Part shown: positions 1 through 7,921 of the stretch, piece by piece | Numbering within the stretch: the first letter of the stretch is position 1 | Layout of the letters: every line of letters starts with the position of its first letter | The notes under the pieces: generated by a model | What the model saw: only the letters and a program-made list of their open reading frames with translations | Told to the model about the DNA's origin: nothing | Databases searched by the model: none | IMG/VR virus record: IMGVR_UViG_3300003690_000130 | Location: 1-41,851 of that record | DNA length: 41,851 nucleotides | Direction: 5' to 3' (one strand) | Source of the DNA: a virus | Made by a program: the position numbers and the translations under genes

Positions 1-583
1 TATTGCCCTTGACGCCTACATGAGGGCAGTTCAGGATCCTTCCCTGGAAAACCCGGCTACTCTTCAGTACAACTTTTCAGAGAGGGAACGGCTGCTTAGA
101 GAGCTACGCGAGGACCCACCAGACGGTTTTGGGGATGAGGTAATTGATGGAGTGGAGGCTTTTATCCACCGGAATGAGCATCCCCTGGCCAAGCAGCTAC
201 GAGAAGACCGGGAGATCCTTAAAGGCTACTGGGAGGAGTCTGTGGAGCAAGTGAAAAGAGAATTCCTGGCTCCTCACCAGGCTGTAATCTGGGAGGAATA
301 CCGGGGCATAGTGGAGACCGTGGAAAGGCGGGATTTCCTTGAAAGGAACCGCCCCGTAATAAGATTTGCTGAGAAGACCTTACGGGCGATCAGAGATGTA
401 ATCCAACAGGAGCAGACCGGCCTAAAGGACTTCCCTACGGTGGACTCCTTACTGGTTAAATGGGGGTATGACGCGACCCCTGAAACTGAAGCAGGTGTTG
501 CGACTTTCGAGAGGCTACTACAGGAGAGAGCGAAGAAGGAACGGGAGGAACGGGAGAGACTGGAGGGAATCGGTGCCCGTTAG
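1..583 (+). CDS. C-terminal part of the 1308-aa internal virion protein
   Basis: This is the 3' end of the gene that starts at 38481. The reading frame enters at base 2 and continues without a stop from the right end once the 27-base overlap is collapsed. The ATG at 20 is internal and should not be used as the start. The segment is helical and highly charged. It ends in a basic and acidic coiled-coil-like tail (LLQERAKKEREERERL) of the kind common at the ends of ejected internal core proteins. The function is described under the 5' part. The stop at 581-583 lies just after the GTG start of the zinc-ribbon gene at 573, so the two are probably translationally coupled. Confidence 0.85.
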   Translation, partial: IALDAYMRAVQDPSLENPATLQYNFSERERLLRELREDPPDGFGDEVIDGVEAFIHRNEHPLAKQLREDREILKGYWEESVEQVKREFLAPHQAVIWEEYRGIVETVERRDFLERNRPVIRFAEKTLRAIRDVIQQEQTGLKDFPTVDSLLVKWGYDATPETEAGVATFERLLQERAKKEREERERLEGIGAR

Positions 584-734
584 GTGCCCACATTGCGGAA
601 AGCTCGTATGTATGATCTCTGGCACCAACTACACGATGAAGGTGTTGTGCTCTAGATCAAGCTGTAAGCGAATGTTCACAATCACTCCTACGACCCAAAA
701 ACTTGACAGAAAACTGCAGCCCGTGATAGCTTGA
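573..734 (+). CDS. Com-like zinc-ribbon micro-protein (53 aa)
   Basis: The sequence begins MPVRCPHCGKLVCMISG and continues with a second cysteine cluster (VLCSRSSCKRMF). This is the layout of the Mu Com family of small zinc-binding translational regulators (CPHCGKLL...C..C). I chose the GTG at 573 because GGAGGG lies 5 bases upstream and the family begins right at the CPHC motif. The open frame extends back to an ATG at 468, but that part runs inside the preceding gene and encodes arginine-rich shadow sequence. It is the last gene before a strong terminator, so it closes the portal and internal-protein transcript. RNA binding is inferred from the family and not shown here. Confidence 0.7.
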   Translation: MPVRCPHCGKLVCMISGTNYTMKVLCSRSSCKRMFTITPTTQKLDRKLQPVIA

Positions 735-768
735 ACTAGGAACCAATTTCCCTACCTGAGCGCAGAAG

Positions 769-803
769 ACGCCAAAGAGATTTATTTCTCTCTGGCGTTT
801 TTT
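769..803 (+). terminator. Rho-independent terminator
   Basis: ACGCCA (769-774) pairs with TGGCGT (793-798). The stem continues through AAGAGA (775-780) against TCTCTC (787-792) with one mismatch and a six-base loop. It is followed by a T run to 803. The strong stem plus U tract fits an intrinsic terminator for + strand transcription. It separates the internal virion protein and zinc-ribbon transcript from scaffold and capsid, which would allow different expression levels. Confidence 0.85.
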
Positions 804-863
804 GTGTTTTAGATCTGTGGCACCCCCTCTTTAAAAGGGTAAACCCACTGGAGGCGACACGAC

Positions 864-1703
864 ATGGCTACCCCAGACCTAAAGGATCCCTTGGCTCACC
901 TAGCTGACCTTTCTGAGAACGGATTCAACTCTGATCAATCTGCTCCAGAAGAAAGCTCCCTAGAGTTCGCTGAGGGGACTAGCACTGAAACTGAGTCTAA
1001 CAAAGAGCCGGACAAAGGCACAGAGAAAGAGACTGACTGGAAGGCCCGGTTTGAGGAATCTGAGACTCGGTTAAAGGATCTAGAGCAAAAACAAAAGACC
1101 CAAGATGGCCGTACCAGGGTTCGGGAAGCTCGTGAGAACGAGATAACTGAGCTCAAGACCGAGATGGCTGGCATATCCAAGATGGTATCGGCTTTCGTTT
1201 CAGCCCAAGCTCCGGATAGCACCCTTGACCTTGGGCAGGAAATTGGGAAGATCCAGAATGAGCAGACCAGGGAAAGGGCTACCGGTGTCCTTGAGGCACA
1301 GTACCAGAGGATTTCTGAAGCTCTCGCTCACTCAGTCCATGACGATGAGGACAATCTCCTCCTTAGCAAGGGGCAAGTGGAGCAGGTGCGCGGGGAATGG
1401 CAAGCTGGCCTCAAGTCCCTGAAGGATTCAGGGTACAGGGACTTCAATGGTTTGACCGAGGTAGTCCTTTCAGCCTCCAAATTGGTGGTCTCCAACGAGA
1501 GGGCTAACTTAAAGGAAGCCGACAAGAAAACCAGAGAAGAAGCAGCTACAGCTAAAAAAGCAGAAGAGGAAGAGTCAGGCCTAGGGGAACTCGACACCGG
1601 GCCAGGCTCTGGAACTTTAACCAACCTAGATGCTATGTCAGGACTGGACCTAATAAGGAAAGGCCTTGCATCAGGCAAACGGTCCAGTATTTTTACTGAC
1701 TAA
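864..1703 (+). CDS. Capsid scaffolding protein
   Basis: This 279-aa protein is highly charged and low in hydrophobic and aromatic residues. It has an acidic, disordered N-terminal third (Ser, Glu and Thr rich), a central predicted coiled coil (about residues 65-110) and a charged C-terminal region with KKTREEAATAKKAEEEE near residue 230. Composition, length and position directly before the major capsid gene are those of phage scaffolding proteins, which direct procapsid assembly and then leave. GGAGG lies 8 bases upstream of the ATG. No protease motif is visible. Assignment rests on composition and context, because scaffolds are poorly conserved in sequence. Confidence 0.75.
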   Translation: MATPDLKDPLAHLADLSENGFNSDQSAPEESSLEFAEGTSTETESNKEPDKGTEKETDWKARFEESETRLKDLEQKQKTQDGRTRVREARENEITELKTEMAGISKMVSAFVSAQAPDSTLDLGQEIGKIQNEQTRERATGVLEAQYQRISEALAHSVHDDEDNLLLSKGQVEQVRGEWQAGLKSLKDSGYRDFNGLTEVVLSASKLVVSNERANLKEADKKTREEAATAKKAEEEESGLGELDTGPGSGTLTNLDAMSGLDLIRKGLASGKRSSIFTD

Positions 1704-1722
1704 TCCCTCCAAGGAGGACTAG

Positions 1723-2682
1723 ATGGCTGATCAACTAACCGAGTGGGCAAAGCTCGAAAAAGATCCAGTAGTCAAAGGTGTATTCAAGGAGATCCTCACG
1801 GCGGACTTCTTGATGGCGATGCTCCGGTTCAAGTCCTTTGAGGGCAACTCTCTGGTCTACAACCGGGAGTTAACCCTTCCCAGCTCAGAGACCCACACAG
1901 TAGGAGATACCTGGGAAACCACCAAGCCCACCTTCACCAAAAAGACTGCCTCCCTGGTAACCGTGGGTGCCCAGTCTGGCGTGGATATGTACATCCGGGA
2001 CACTCGGGGTTCCATCCAGGACCCCAATGCAGTCCTGATGTCCCTGATGGCCAAGTCTCTAACCAGAGAGATCTCCCGTCTGGTGATCCAGGGTGAGCCT
2101 GAAGCCACCACTACAGAGTTTGAGGGCCTCGACTCCCTTTGTCGGGCTGAGACTCGTATGATGGCCATGGATGACGGCAACGTAGACGGTCCGGGGACAG
2201 CAGAGACAGAGCTTACCCTGGACAGGCTAGATGCCATGATAGACCAGATAGATGATGGCATGACCAAGCCTGATGCTCTGATCATGAACAACACCATGCG
2301 TCGGAAGCTCACCTCCATTGCCAGGGCATCCTCAGTATCGGGGATATATGAGCACAGCGTAGAGATGTTCGGGCACTTCGTAGACAAGTACGACGGTATA
2401 CCCATTATCCGAACCAACTTCATCACGGATGCTGAGGTCTACAACGACTCAAGCACCTGGTCTTCCTCAACAGCCACTAGCATCTTCGCTGTCAGATTTG
2501 GGGAGGAAAAGGAAGGGTACACCCTACTACACAATGGCCCGGTGATGCAGCCTCGGATGCGCCGTCTGGGTATCAAGCGTGATGAGGAAATTGAGGAGTT
2601 CAGGCTTGTGGTTTACCTACAGGGCCTGACTTTCTCCACTAAACAGATTATAGGCCTGGGCGGAATCGACTCCGCAGCCTAA
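1723..2682 (+). CDS. Major capsid protein, HK97 fold
   Basis: This 319-aa protein follows the scaffold and has the expected size and texture. The N-terminal arm is helical. The middle has an extended-loop-like segment (SSETHTVGDTWETTKPTFTKK, from about residue 47). The central domain contains ALIMNNTMRRKL and a DGIPIIRTNF stretch, which are typical of the A-domain and spine of this capsid group. The C-terminal part, with a MRRLGIKRDEEIEEFRLVVYLQGL segment, closes the P/A domain. AAGGAGG precedes the ATG by 6 bases. It should be the most abundant virion protein, forming hexamers and pentamers of the icosahedral head. Confidence is high from context, moderate from sequence alone. Confidence 0.82.
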   Translation: MADQLTEWAKLEKDPVVKGVFKEILTADFLMAMLRFKSFEGNSLVYNRELTLPSSETHTVGDTWETTKPTFTKKTASLVTVGAQSGVDMYIRDTRGSIQDPNAVLMSLMAKSLTREISRLVIQGEPEATTTEFEGLDSLCRAETRMMAMDDGNVDGPGTAETELTLDRLDAMIDQIDDGMTKPDALIMNNTMRRKLTSIARASSVSGIYEHSVEMFGHFVDKYDGIPIIRTNFITDAEVYNDSSTWSSSTATSIFAVRFGEEKEGYTLLHNGPVMQPRMRRLGIKRDEEIEEFRLVVYLQGLTFSTKQIIGLGGIDSAA

Positions 2683-2726
2683 AAAGTCTAGGTACAGTAA
2701 AGCTTCAGCAGAAGGAGTTTTGAACC

Positions 2727-3542
2727 ATGGCAGATCCATTTGTTAAACGCGCAAGAGGTGTTTTCCAGGGTACTATCGGCTCCACAGCCGTAACAGCCGG
2801 GGACATCTTGTACTTTGACGGCACCGACTGGGAACTTGCCGATGCCGATGACAACACCAAATTTGGTGAGGCCATATCCACCGCTTCCTACGCCTCCGGT
2901 GTGGAGGGCAACCTCTGCACAGAGTGCATCATCGAGGACGTAGATGCACCCTATACTCAGGGCCAGACCCTTTACCTTAGCACTACGGCTGGGTCCATAG
3001 GGAGCAGGCCTACTTCAGCAAGTAACCTTGTGCAGGTGATTGGCTTCACCCTGTCCACCAGCTCAGTTCACGCAAGGATCCTGATCCCTTACGAGGTGTC
3101 CTTCACTGTCCCGTTCACAGTAAACACAGATAACAACATTGCCCTCGCCAGCAACGACTTTGGCGGCATGAACCTCATCGACAACTCTGGGGAAGCTTAT
3201 GGTAACTACATGGTCCCCCAGAACGTGGTCGGGAATGTCAAGCAGTACCTGGCCTGGGTTGCTGGCGGCACGGCCCTGGACTCCTCGGACACCTACACCA
3301 TAGATGTAGCTGCTGGTGTAGACGATGAAGCTACCACAACCCACGCTGATGGAATCTCTGCCGCAGCTTTGACTGTAGCCGCCAATGACATCAATACCGT
3401 GGACGTGTCCGCTGCCTTCGACAATTCCGGCCAGCAAGACCCTTGGAACTGGGTAGGCATCAACGTGGCCAAAGCTGCTGAAGGTTCTGGCGGTGATGAC
3501 CCCGGCCTGCTGGGAGTCCATGTAGTCCTTCTAGGGGTTTAA
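2727..3542 (+). CDS. Head decoration or fibre protein, two domains
   Basis: The 271-aa protein starts with a compact beta domain (TAGDILYFDGTDWELADADDNTKFGEA...) resembling small capsid cement proteins. About residue 125 onward is a beta-rich jelly-roll-like domain (FTVNTDNNIALASNDFGGMNL...). It lies immediately after the major capsid gene, where decoration proteins are normally encoded, and AAGGAG precedes the start. The likely role is stabilising the capsid lattice, with the second domain displayed on the surface. The composition is rich in Ala, Thr, Asp and Gly and has almost no Lys. The fold assignment is inference from sequence texture. Confidence 0.6.
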   Translation: MADPFVKRARGVFQGTIGSTAVTAGDILYFDGTDWELADADDNTKFGEAISTASYASGVEGNLCTECIIEDVDAPYTQGQTLYLSTTAGSIGSRPTSASNLVQVIGFTLSTSSVHARILIPYEVSFTVPFTVNTDNNIALASNDFGGMNLIDNSGEAYGNYMVPQNVVGNVKQYLAWVAGGTALDSSDTYTIDVAAGVDDEATTTHADGISAAALTVAANDINTVDVSAAFDNSGQQDPWNWVGINVAKAAEGSGGDDPGLLGVHVVLLGV

Positions 3543-3546
3543 GGAC

Positions 3547-3969
3547 ATGACCCTGACATCCAAGGACCTAGCACGGCCCAGCGGGGTCCCCCTGGTAGAA
3601 AATAAGCATGAACCCAAGAAAAATCCTCTGCTTGTAACCTTCACCAAATGGCAAGTGGGGGGACAGTCAGTAAAGCTGGATGAGCAAACAGAGCTTCTCC
3701 ATATAGGGGAAGACACTCTCTCGGCCCCAGATTGGGTGAAACTGAGGGGCCGAATAGACCGGACCTTCATGCACATCAATACTGTAAAGAAGGGCCCGGA
3801 GCCAAACAAAAGTAGGCCAGCTTCAGACTTCCTGAACGCCAACCTCCATCTTATCAACAGCATCAAAAGGGGCAAGATAAAGAAGAACTGGCTCACCAGG
3901 CTGTTTGGTTGGATGGGGGTAGACTGGGTAATCACCAACGAGGAACTTACCCCGGAGGATTCATGGTAA
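3547..3969 (+). CDS. Unknown structural-module protein, 140 aa
   Basis: I do not recognise this family. The protein has a basic, proline-containing N-terminus, a central part with SAPDWVKLRGRIDRTFMHI and a C-terminal amphipathic region with KKNWLTRLFGWMGVDWVITNEEL. It begins 4 bases after the decoration gene stop, and an AAGGA box lies just upstream. Its stop overlaps the next gene. The position between decoration protein and small head-tail proteins suggests a virion or assembly role, but nothing in the sequence proves it. Confidence 0.6.
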   Translation: MTLTSKDLARPSGVPLVENKHEPKKNPLLVTFTKWQVGGQSVKLDEQTELLHIGEDTLSAPDWVKLRGRIDRTFMHINTVKKGPEPNKSRPASDFLNANLHLINSIKRGKIKKNWLTRLFGWMGVDWVITNEELTPEDSW

Positions 3970-4373
3970 CTACGGAAAAGCCCAAGAAAGAAAAGTACAC
4001 CTGTGCCTGTGGCATCAGGATCACCAGGGGTTACAATGTCATCCACGAGAAAGGACCCAAGCATCAGGATTGGATAAACAGGCAGGCGGAAATGCCAAAA
4101 TCACCTACCATTGCAGTCCCCGCTGAAAATCTCCTGTCTCCTGATCTGCAGACCATCATAGATTGTGATGAAGGCCCAGTGATGAAGGCCAAAATGACCC
4201 GAGCTGCTTTCGCTGCAAGAGACTGGCCCAACCCAGATCATCCGGGAACCGTACAGGATTTCCTGAAAGAACACTTGATCCCTTATTATGACTTCCCCAA
4301 AGGTGGCAACATGGCGGAGCGTAAGCAGAATGTTACTGCTTGGGAGAAGGAGATGAGGTATGGCAAACAGTAA
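3963..4373 (+). CDS. Zinc-finger-like structural-module protein, 136 aa
   Basis: The start is placed at ATG 3963, with GGAGG at 3954-3958. The ATG overlaps the final codons of the preceding gene. The longer frame from 3909 would overlap far more and lacks this ribosome site. Residues 11-35 show CACG followed by VIHEKGPKH, giving two Cys and two His with spacing suitable for zinc. The rest is helical and charged (GTVQDFLKEHLIPYYDFPKG). The function is unknown. The position among head genes suggests a minor virion or assembly factor. It overlaps the next gene's start by 14 bases. Confidence 0.6.
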   Translation: MVTTEKPKKEKYTCACGIRITRGYNVIHEKGPKHQDWINRQAEMPKSPTIAVPAENLLSPDLQTIIDCDEGPVMKAKMTRAAFAARDWPNPDHPGTVQDFLKEHLIPYYDFPKGGNMAERKQNVTAWEKEMRYGKQ

Positions 4374-4707
4374 AATACAGCACAGAGACCCCATAATCTC
4401 CGTGGAATCCCTTGCCATGGGATCATCGGCGGAGGATATAGCTACCGCTGGTGGAACCATCCCGGCCCACACCGGGGAGATCCTGGTTTACACACCCAGC
4501 TCCAAACCAGTCCACTGGCACCCAACCGGAACTCCGTCAGCCACCTTCGGACACGCGGTCCCGGCTCTCACTCCCTTCCGACTGCGCCCAAGTGAGCACC
4601 TGGCCAAGATCTTCTCCGATGACAGTTCAGACGGGACCATGCTTATCGTCTACTTCCGGGGTTCCGGAAGAGCAGATGGTGGCGGTTCCCCTACAGTCCC
4701 GCTGTAG
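4360..4707 (+). CDS. Small beta-rich head or connector protein, 115 aa
   Basis: The sequence is rich in Gly, Pro, Ser and Thr with alternating hydrophobics (HTGEILVYTPSSKPVHWHPTG, FRLRPSEHLAKIFSDDS, TMLIVYFRG), suggesting a small beta barrel. It overlaps the preceding gene and is followed by a 94-base gap, the largest in this part of the late operon. Similar small beta proteins occur as minor head or head-completion proteins, but I do not recognise a named family. Confidence 0.55.
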   Translation: MANSKIQHRDPIISVESLAMGSSAEDIATAGGTIPAHTGEILVYTPSSKPVHWHPTGTPSATFGHAVPALTPFRLRPSEHLAKIFSDDSSDGTMLIVYFRGSGRADGGGSPTVPL

Positions 4708-4801
4708 AGTTCGGAGACCATTCGTACAGAGAGTTATCCATCGACATAGGACTAAGCACCTACTGCGTCTGGTGGCGTGGTAGTAGGCGTCTGGAGGCGC
4801 A
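4708..4801 (+). other. 94-bp intergenic gap with weak hairpin
   Basis: No gene is seen. CCTACT and AGTAGG flank a short GC-containing segment just before the ribosome site GGAGG of the next gene, giving a possible weak stem. It is the only gap of this size between 3.5 and 14.2 kb apart from short spacers. Confidence 0.3.
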
Positions 4802-5662
4802 ATGACTGTTAGGAATACCTTCTCTGTAACCACTACTGCTGCGAATGAGGACTTCAATGCTGATGGTGGTTCGGTCCTGGTGGAAATCACTGGGGCTTCT
4901 TCTTGGGATGGCACCGTAGACTTTCAAACCACTCCCGATGGTGCCACCTTCTTCAATGTCCCCTACATTCGCCGCGATCAGATAGATGTGGCTCCTTCAG
5001 TGGCTCAAATATCCTCCCCCTCCACAGCTGTCCTATACGAGGTTCTTGGTCCTCTCGCCCAGGTTCGTATTAATTGTGGAGCCGGAACCACTGGAACTCT
5101 GACCGTCGTTTATAGAACGATCCCTTTTCAGTCACGGGCTATAGTCGCTGTTCAGGGAATGGCCTCCTCGGATGCTGCTGAGGTAGGGAACCCAGTCCAG
5201 ATGGGCGGTAGCGTAGATGATACGTCTCCTACTGCCGCTGGAGAGGGTGACGTAAGGCGCATTCGATCTACTCCGGAAGGCAACCTCATTGTTGAGGTCT
5301 ACCGGGATAATGTCTCCCAGTTTGGTGCTTCCACTCTGTTCGACTCCGACGGTGACAATACCGCCCAGGCCGTTAAGACATCTGCTGGAACTTTGTGGGC
5401 ACTGGAAGTATCCAACCCCAACTCTGCCGACGGATACCTACAGCTCTTTGACGTAGCCACAGGATCCGTCACTGTAGGTAGCACCACTCCTAAGCTAAGC
5501 CTTCTGGTCCCTGCTGGAGATGGTACCAAGGACGGGGCTATGGACAAGCTCTATGCCATGGGGATTAACTTCGCCACTGCCATTACTTATGCCTGCACGA
5601 CCACACCTACAGGCAGCGGAGACCCGTCAACGGGCCTTATCGTCAACGTGGTCTATTCCTAG
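4802..5662 (+). CDS. Beta-rich virion protein, 286 aa
   Basis: The protein consists of two beta-rich halves. Residues 1-110 (SVLVEITGASSWDGTVDFQTTPDGATFFNVPYIR...) look like a beta sandwich of the kind found in phage head and tail appendage proteins. Residues 170-286 (LIVEVYRDNVSQFGASTLFDSDGDNTAQAVKTS...) form a second domain ending in NVVYS. It is rich in Thr, Gly and Asp. CTGGAGG lies 8 bases before the ATG. It is probably a minor capsid or tail-appendage component. I do not recognise a specific family. Confidence 0.6.
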   Translation: MTVRNTFSVTTTAANEDFNADGGSVLVEITGASSWDGTVDFQTTPDGATFFNVPYIRRDQIDVAPSVAQISSPSTAVLYEVLGPLAQVRINCGAGTTGTLTVVYRTIPFQSRAIVAVQGMASSDAAEVGNPVQMGGSVDDTSPTAAGEGDVRRIRSTPEGNLIVEVYRDNVSQFGASTLFDSDGDNTAQAVKTSAGTLWALEVSNPNSADGYLQLFDVATGSVTVGSTTPKLSLLVPAGDGTKDGAMDKLYAMGINFATAITYACTTTPTGSGDPSTGLIVNVVYS

Positions 5663-5671
5663 GGGGGAACA

Positions 5672-6157
5672 ATGCCTTTTCATGCACCGTCTAGCGGTGG
5701 CGGCCTGGTGGTCCAACGGGTAGATACCATAACCGGGGCGGTAGCCTCTGGTACCAACGTGACCCCTAGCGATGACACCATCCCTCAAAATACTGAGAGT
5801 AACGAATTCATGACCCTGGCTATTACGCCAAAGGCTACAGATAATAGACTAATCATTACTGTAACCATGATGCTGTCTGGATCGGCTGCAAATAGTATAC
5901 TAAGTGCAATTATCTTTCAGGACACAACTGCTGGTGCGTTAGCATCCTCGCAGTCGCTGTCCGACGCAGGGGCAGACAAAGCACAAACCATTACCGTTAT
6001 TCATACCATGGATGCTGGAACCACCTCGTCCACTACCTTCAAAGCGCACGGCGCGGCAAACGTAGCCGGTACTTGTACTTTCAACGGCATCGGTACTGGT
6101 CGCCAGCATGGAGGGGTTATGGCTTCTAGCATTGTTATTTTGGAGGTTGAATCGTAA
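5672..6157 (+). CDS. Beta-rich appendage protein, 161 aa (paralogue A)
   Basis: From about residue 14 to the end this protein aligns along its length with the C-terminal 145 residues of the protein at 7283-7870. Shared landmarks are VDTITGA, DDTIPQ, MTLAITPKATDNRLII, a central FQD, HTMDAGT and the ending SSIVILEV. The Gly, Ser and Thr rich beta pattern fits a small trimer-forming or jelly-roll appendage domain on the virion. It lacks the extra N-terminal attachment domain of its paralogue. AGGGGGGAA precedes the ATG. The role is inferred from context and composition. Confidence 0.6.
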   Translation: MPFHAPSSGGGLVVQRVDTITGAVASGTNVTPSDDTIPQNTESNEFMTLAITPKATDNRLIITVTMMLSGSAANSILSAIIFQDTTAGALASSQSLSDAGADKAQTITVIHTMDAGTTSSTTFKAHGAANVAGTCTFNGIGTGRQHGGVMASSIVILEVES

Positions 6158-6438
6158 TGCTGGGATTAGTTCTAGGCTGGAAATTTGATAACTACCCTGG
6201 GATCACCACACGGGAAGAAGTATTGGTGGGTTGGCCAGAGGCGTTGGGGTCAAGGCCGACTACTAGTCAGGTGACCACCTGGACCCAGGAATATACAGCA
6301 GGTATCGAAGAGAAGGAACGGATCCGTGTAGCGAATACTGCCCGGACAGCTGAGCTACTAGCCTTGCCGTCGGGCTCCTGGACTCCAGCACAAGTAGAAG
6401 AGATGCTACGGCTGAAATGTGAAGAACCAGTCCGGTGA
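6157..6438 (+). CDS. Small tail-module protein, 93 aa
   Basis: It begins at a TAATG overlap with paralogue A, with GGAGG inside the end of that gene. The first half (LGWKFDNYPGITTREEVLVGWPEALGSRPTTSQVTTW) resembles short phage proteins of the XkdW or tail-fibre-associated type, which carry a W-P-E-x-L-G-x-x-P-T pattern. The second half is helical and charged. It is encoded amid appendage genes, so a structural or chaperone role for those proteins is likely (inference). Confidence 0.55.
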   Translation: MLGLVLGWKFDNYPGITTREEVLVGWPEALGSRPTTSQVTTWTQEYTAGIEEKERIRVANTARTAELLALPSGSWTPAQVEEMLRLKCEEPVR

Positions 6439-6458
6439 AATAAGAGGAGGCTCACCTA

Positions 6459-6494
6459 ATGGCAGGTCCACAGTATCATAAGGTTCTTAGGTAA
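6459..6494 (+). pseudogene. 11-codon relic ORF resembling the next gene's start
   Basis: A strong ribosome site (AGGAGG, 6445-6450) precedes ATG 6459, which opens an 11-residue frame reading MAGPQYHKVLR. The next gene begins MPGAKYHADGF. The matching M-x-G-x-x-YH pattern suggests a truncated duplicate of that gene's 5' end, or a leader peptide derived from it. Both starts have good ribosome sites, so the peptide may be translated. The alternative is chance similarity over seven residues. Confidence 0.4.
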
Positions 6495-6503
6495 GGAGAG
6501 ATC

Positions 6504-7004
6504 ATGCCAGGTGCAAAGTATCACGCAGATGGATTTCAACTTCTAACAAATCCCGCAGACACGGCTGCATCGTTGACCGTAAATGCTTCGACGGCCCACA
6601 GGCTCTGGGTGTTTGAGATTAACATGGGTAACATCGGTACTCCGGCTGACCTAACATCGGTGTATCTAATCGGGCAGGTGACTGCGCCTGGTTCTGCTGG
6701 CACTACTGTAACGGCTACCCAGATGGAGGATGCAGCAGATGTAGTGTCTAGGAGCGTATTCATCTCCAATGTCACTACTACGGAGCCAACATACGTCAAT
6801 ACTTCTACAACCCAGGGACTTGCGGTTCCGGCGGATGGTGACATGTTAAGGGTCCCATTGAACCACCGCGCTACCTACAGATGGGTCGCACCTCCTGGCG
6901 GAGAATTTGTCGCTCCTGCTACTACTACAGACGGGTTTGGAGGGAAGGCTGATCATGCCTCAGCCGTTACTGAGTACATGATTGGCATGAGTTGGATTGA
7001 ATAA
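6504..7004 (+). CDS. Beta-rich virion appendage protein, 166 aa
   Basis: AAGGAGAG lies before the ATG. The sequence alternates hydrophobic and polar residues throughout (LTVNASTAHRLWVFEINMG, TSVYLIGQVTAPGS, RATYRWVAPPGG) and ends in EYMIGMSWIE, which is typical of a jelly-roll subunit. It is rich in Ala and Thr and has very few charged residues. It sits between two small tail-module genes and the zinc-binding gene at 7005, and stops directly before that gene's GTG. A capsid or tail appendage role is likely, but no named family is recognised. Confidence 0.58.
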   Translation: MPGAKYHADGFQLLTNPADTAASLTVNASTAHRLWVFEINMGNIGTPADLTSVYLIGQVTAPGSAGTTVTATQMEDAADVVSRSVFISNVTTTEPTYVNTSTTQGLAVPADGDMLRVPLNHRATYRWVAPPGGEFVAPATTTDGFGGKADHASAVTEYMIGMSWIE

Positions 7005-7283
7005 GTGGTTACTGGCTACAGTAACAGTCCCATAGGTTATTCAATAATCACAGACCCCTATGGGATTAGAGAAAGCGACACCTTTCACTGCTGTCACTGT
7101 CAGTTCCAGGTCCACGTACACTTCGGCTCCGGGGTGAAGCGTGGCTACTGCTTCCTCTGTAATGCTCCTACCTGCGGAAAGAAGGCCTGCAACACGGGCT
7201 GCTCCCCCTTTATGAAGAAGATCGAAGCCATGGAAAATAGGTACAGGCTCCATAAGGTCATGGAGCGGGGATATGACACGTAA
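7005..7283 (+). CDS. Conserved phage zinc-binding protein, 92 aa
   Basis: The GTG start immediately follows the previous stop. Three cysteine clusters are visible: FHCCHCQFQVHV, RGYCFLCNAPTCGKKAC and the CSPF that follows, ending in MKKIEAMENRYRL. This arrangement matches a small zinc-binding protein that I recognise from the structural modules of many tailed phages (pattern VxCxHC...GxCxxCxGxxCGxxC...CxPFEKxLE). Its biochemical role is not established to my knowledge. The stop overlaps the next start as TAATG, indicating coupled translation. Confidence 0.7.
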   Translation: MVTGYSNSPIGYSIITDPYGIRESDTFHCCHCQFQVHVHFGSGVKRGYCFLCNAPTCGKKACNTGCSPFMKKIEAMENRYRLHKVMERGYDT

Positions 7284-7870
7284 TGGCACACGTAATGGCT
7301 GACACAAAACTAAGTGCTCTAACTGAACTGACAACTGTTCCTGCTGATGATGACGAGTTCTACCTCCGTGATGTGTCCGAATCTGCTGCCAACGAGTCCA
7401 AGAAGATCCTTGCAAAAAACGTGAGGTCGCTGGTCCAGCAAGTTGACATTATAACTGGGGCCTCAGCATCAGGCTCCACAACCGTCCCATTTGATGACAC
7501 CATCCCCCAAATCGACGAAGGGGTCGAGTACATGACCCTGGCCATCACGCCGAAATCTACGGACAATCGGCTGATTATTATGGTGGTAGTCCAAGGTGGT
7601 TCTAGCCATGATGCGATTGTTACAGCTATGTTGTTTCAGGATGACGATGCTAACGCACTGGCTGTAGGGGCAATACAGGAGTTAGGTGGGAAGTTTCAGG
7701 AAATCAGTTTTATTCATGTAATGGACGCGGGAACCGAATTATCCACCACGTTTAGAGTTCGTGTTGGCACTAACGCCTCAGCCACTTACACATTTAACGG
7801 CAACGGTACTAACCGGTACTATGGTGGGAAGCTGGCGTCTAGCATCGTCATTTTGGAGGTTACGAAGTAG
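7283..7870 (+). CDS. Appendage protein with N-terminal adaptor domain, 195 aa (paralogue B)
   Basis: Residues about 5-48 (ADTKLSALTELTTVPADDDEFYLRDVSESAANESKKILAKNV) match the short adaptor segment found at the start of many phage appendage proteins (KLSxLT...DxxYxVDVSD...SKKI). Residues 50-195 are the domain shared with paralogue A. ATG 7283 overlaps the previous stop. A second ATG at 7295 lies within a micro-duplication of CACGTAATGGC and could also be used. The pair probably represents an anchored and an unanchored version of the same beta domain. Confidence 0.62.
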   Translation: MAHVMADTKLSALTELTTVPADDDEFYLRDVSESAANESKKILAKNVRSLVQQVDIITGASASGSTTVPFDDTIPQIDEGVEYMTLAITPKSTDNRLIIMVVVQGGSSHDAIVTAMLFQDDDANALAVGAIQELGGKFQEISFIHVMDAGTELSTTFRVRVGTNASATYTFNGNGTNRYYGGKLASSIVILEVTK

Positions 7871-7921
7871 TGCCTTGGTATCCCAGACTGAAATGTTTAT
7901 CTTTGTAGACATTCCCACTTT

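Noticed and set aside
1857-2426. Long - strand open frame (189 codons) under the capsid gene
   Set aside because: It is antisense to a strong capsid gene, has no ribosome site, and its protein shows a shadow composition rich in Ser, Arg and Val without domain pattern.
3531-4064. Long - strand open frame (177 codons)
   Set aside because: It runs opposite to two real + strand genes with good starts, and its composition is that of antisense sequence.
5672-7870. Possible diversity-generating retroelement (repeat pair of appendage genes)
   Set aside because: There is no reverse transcriptase gene and the copies differ at all positions, not only at adenines.
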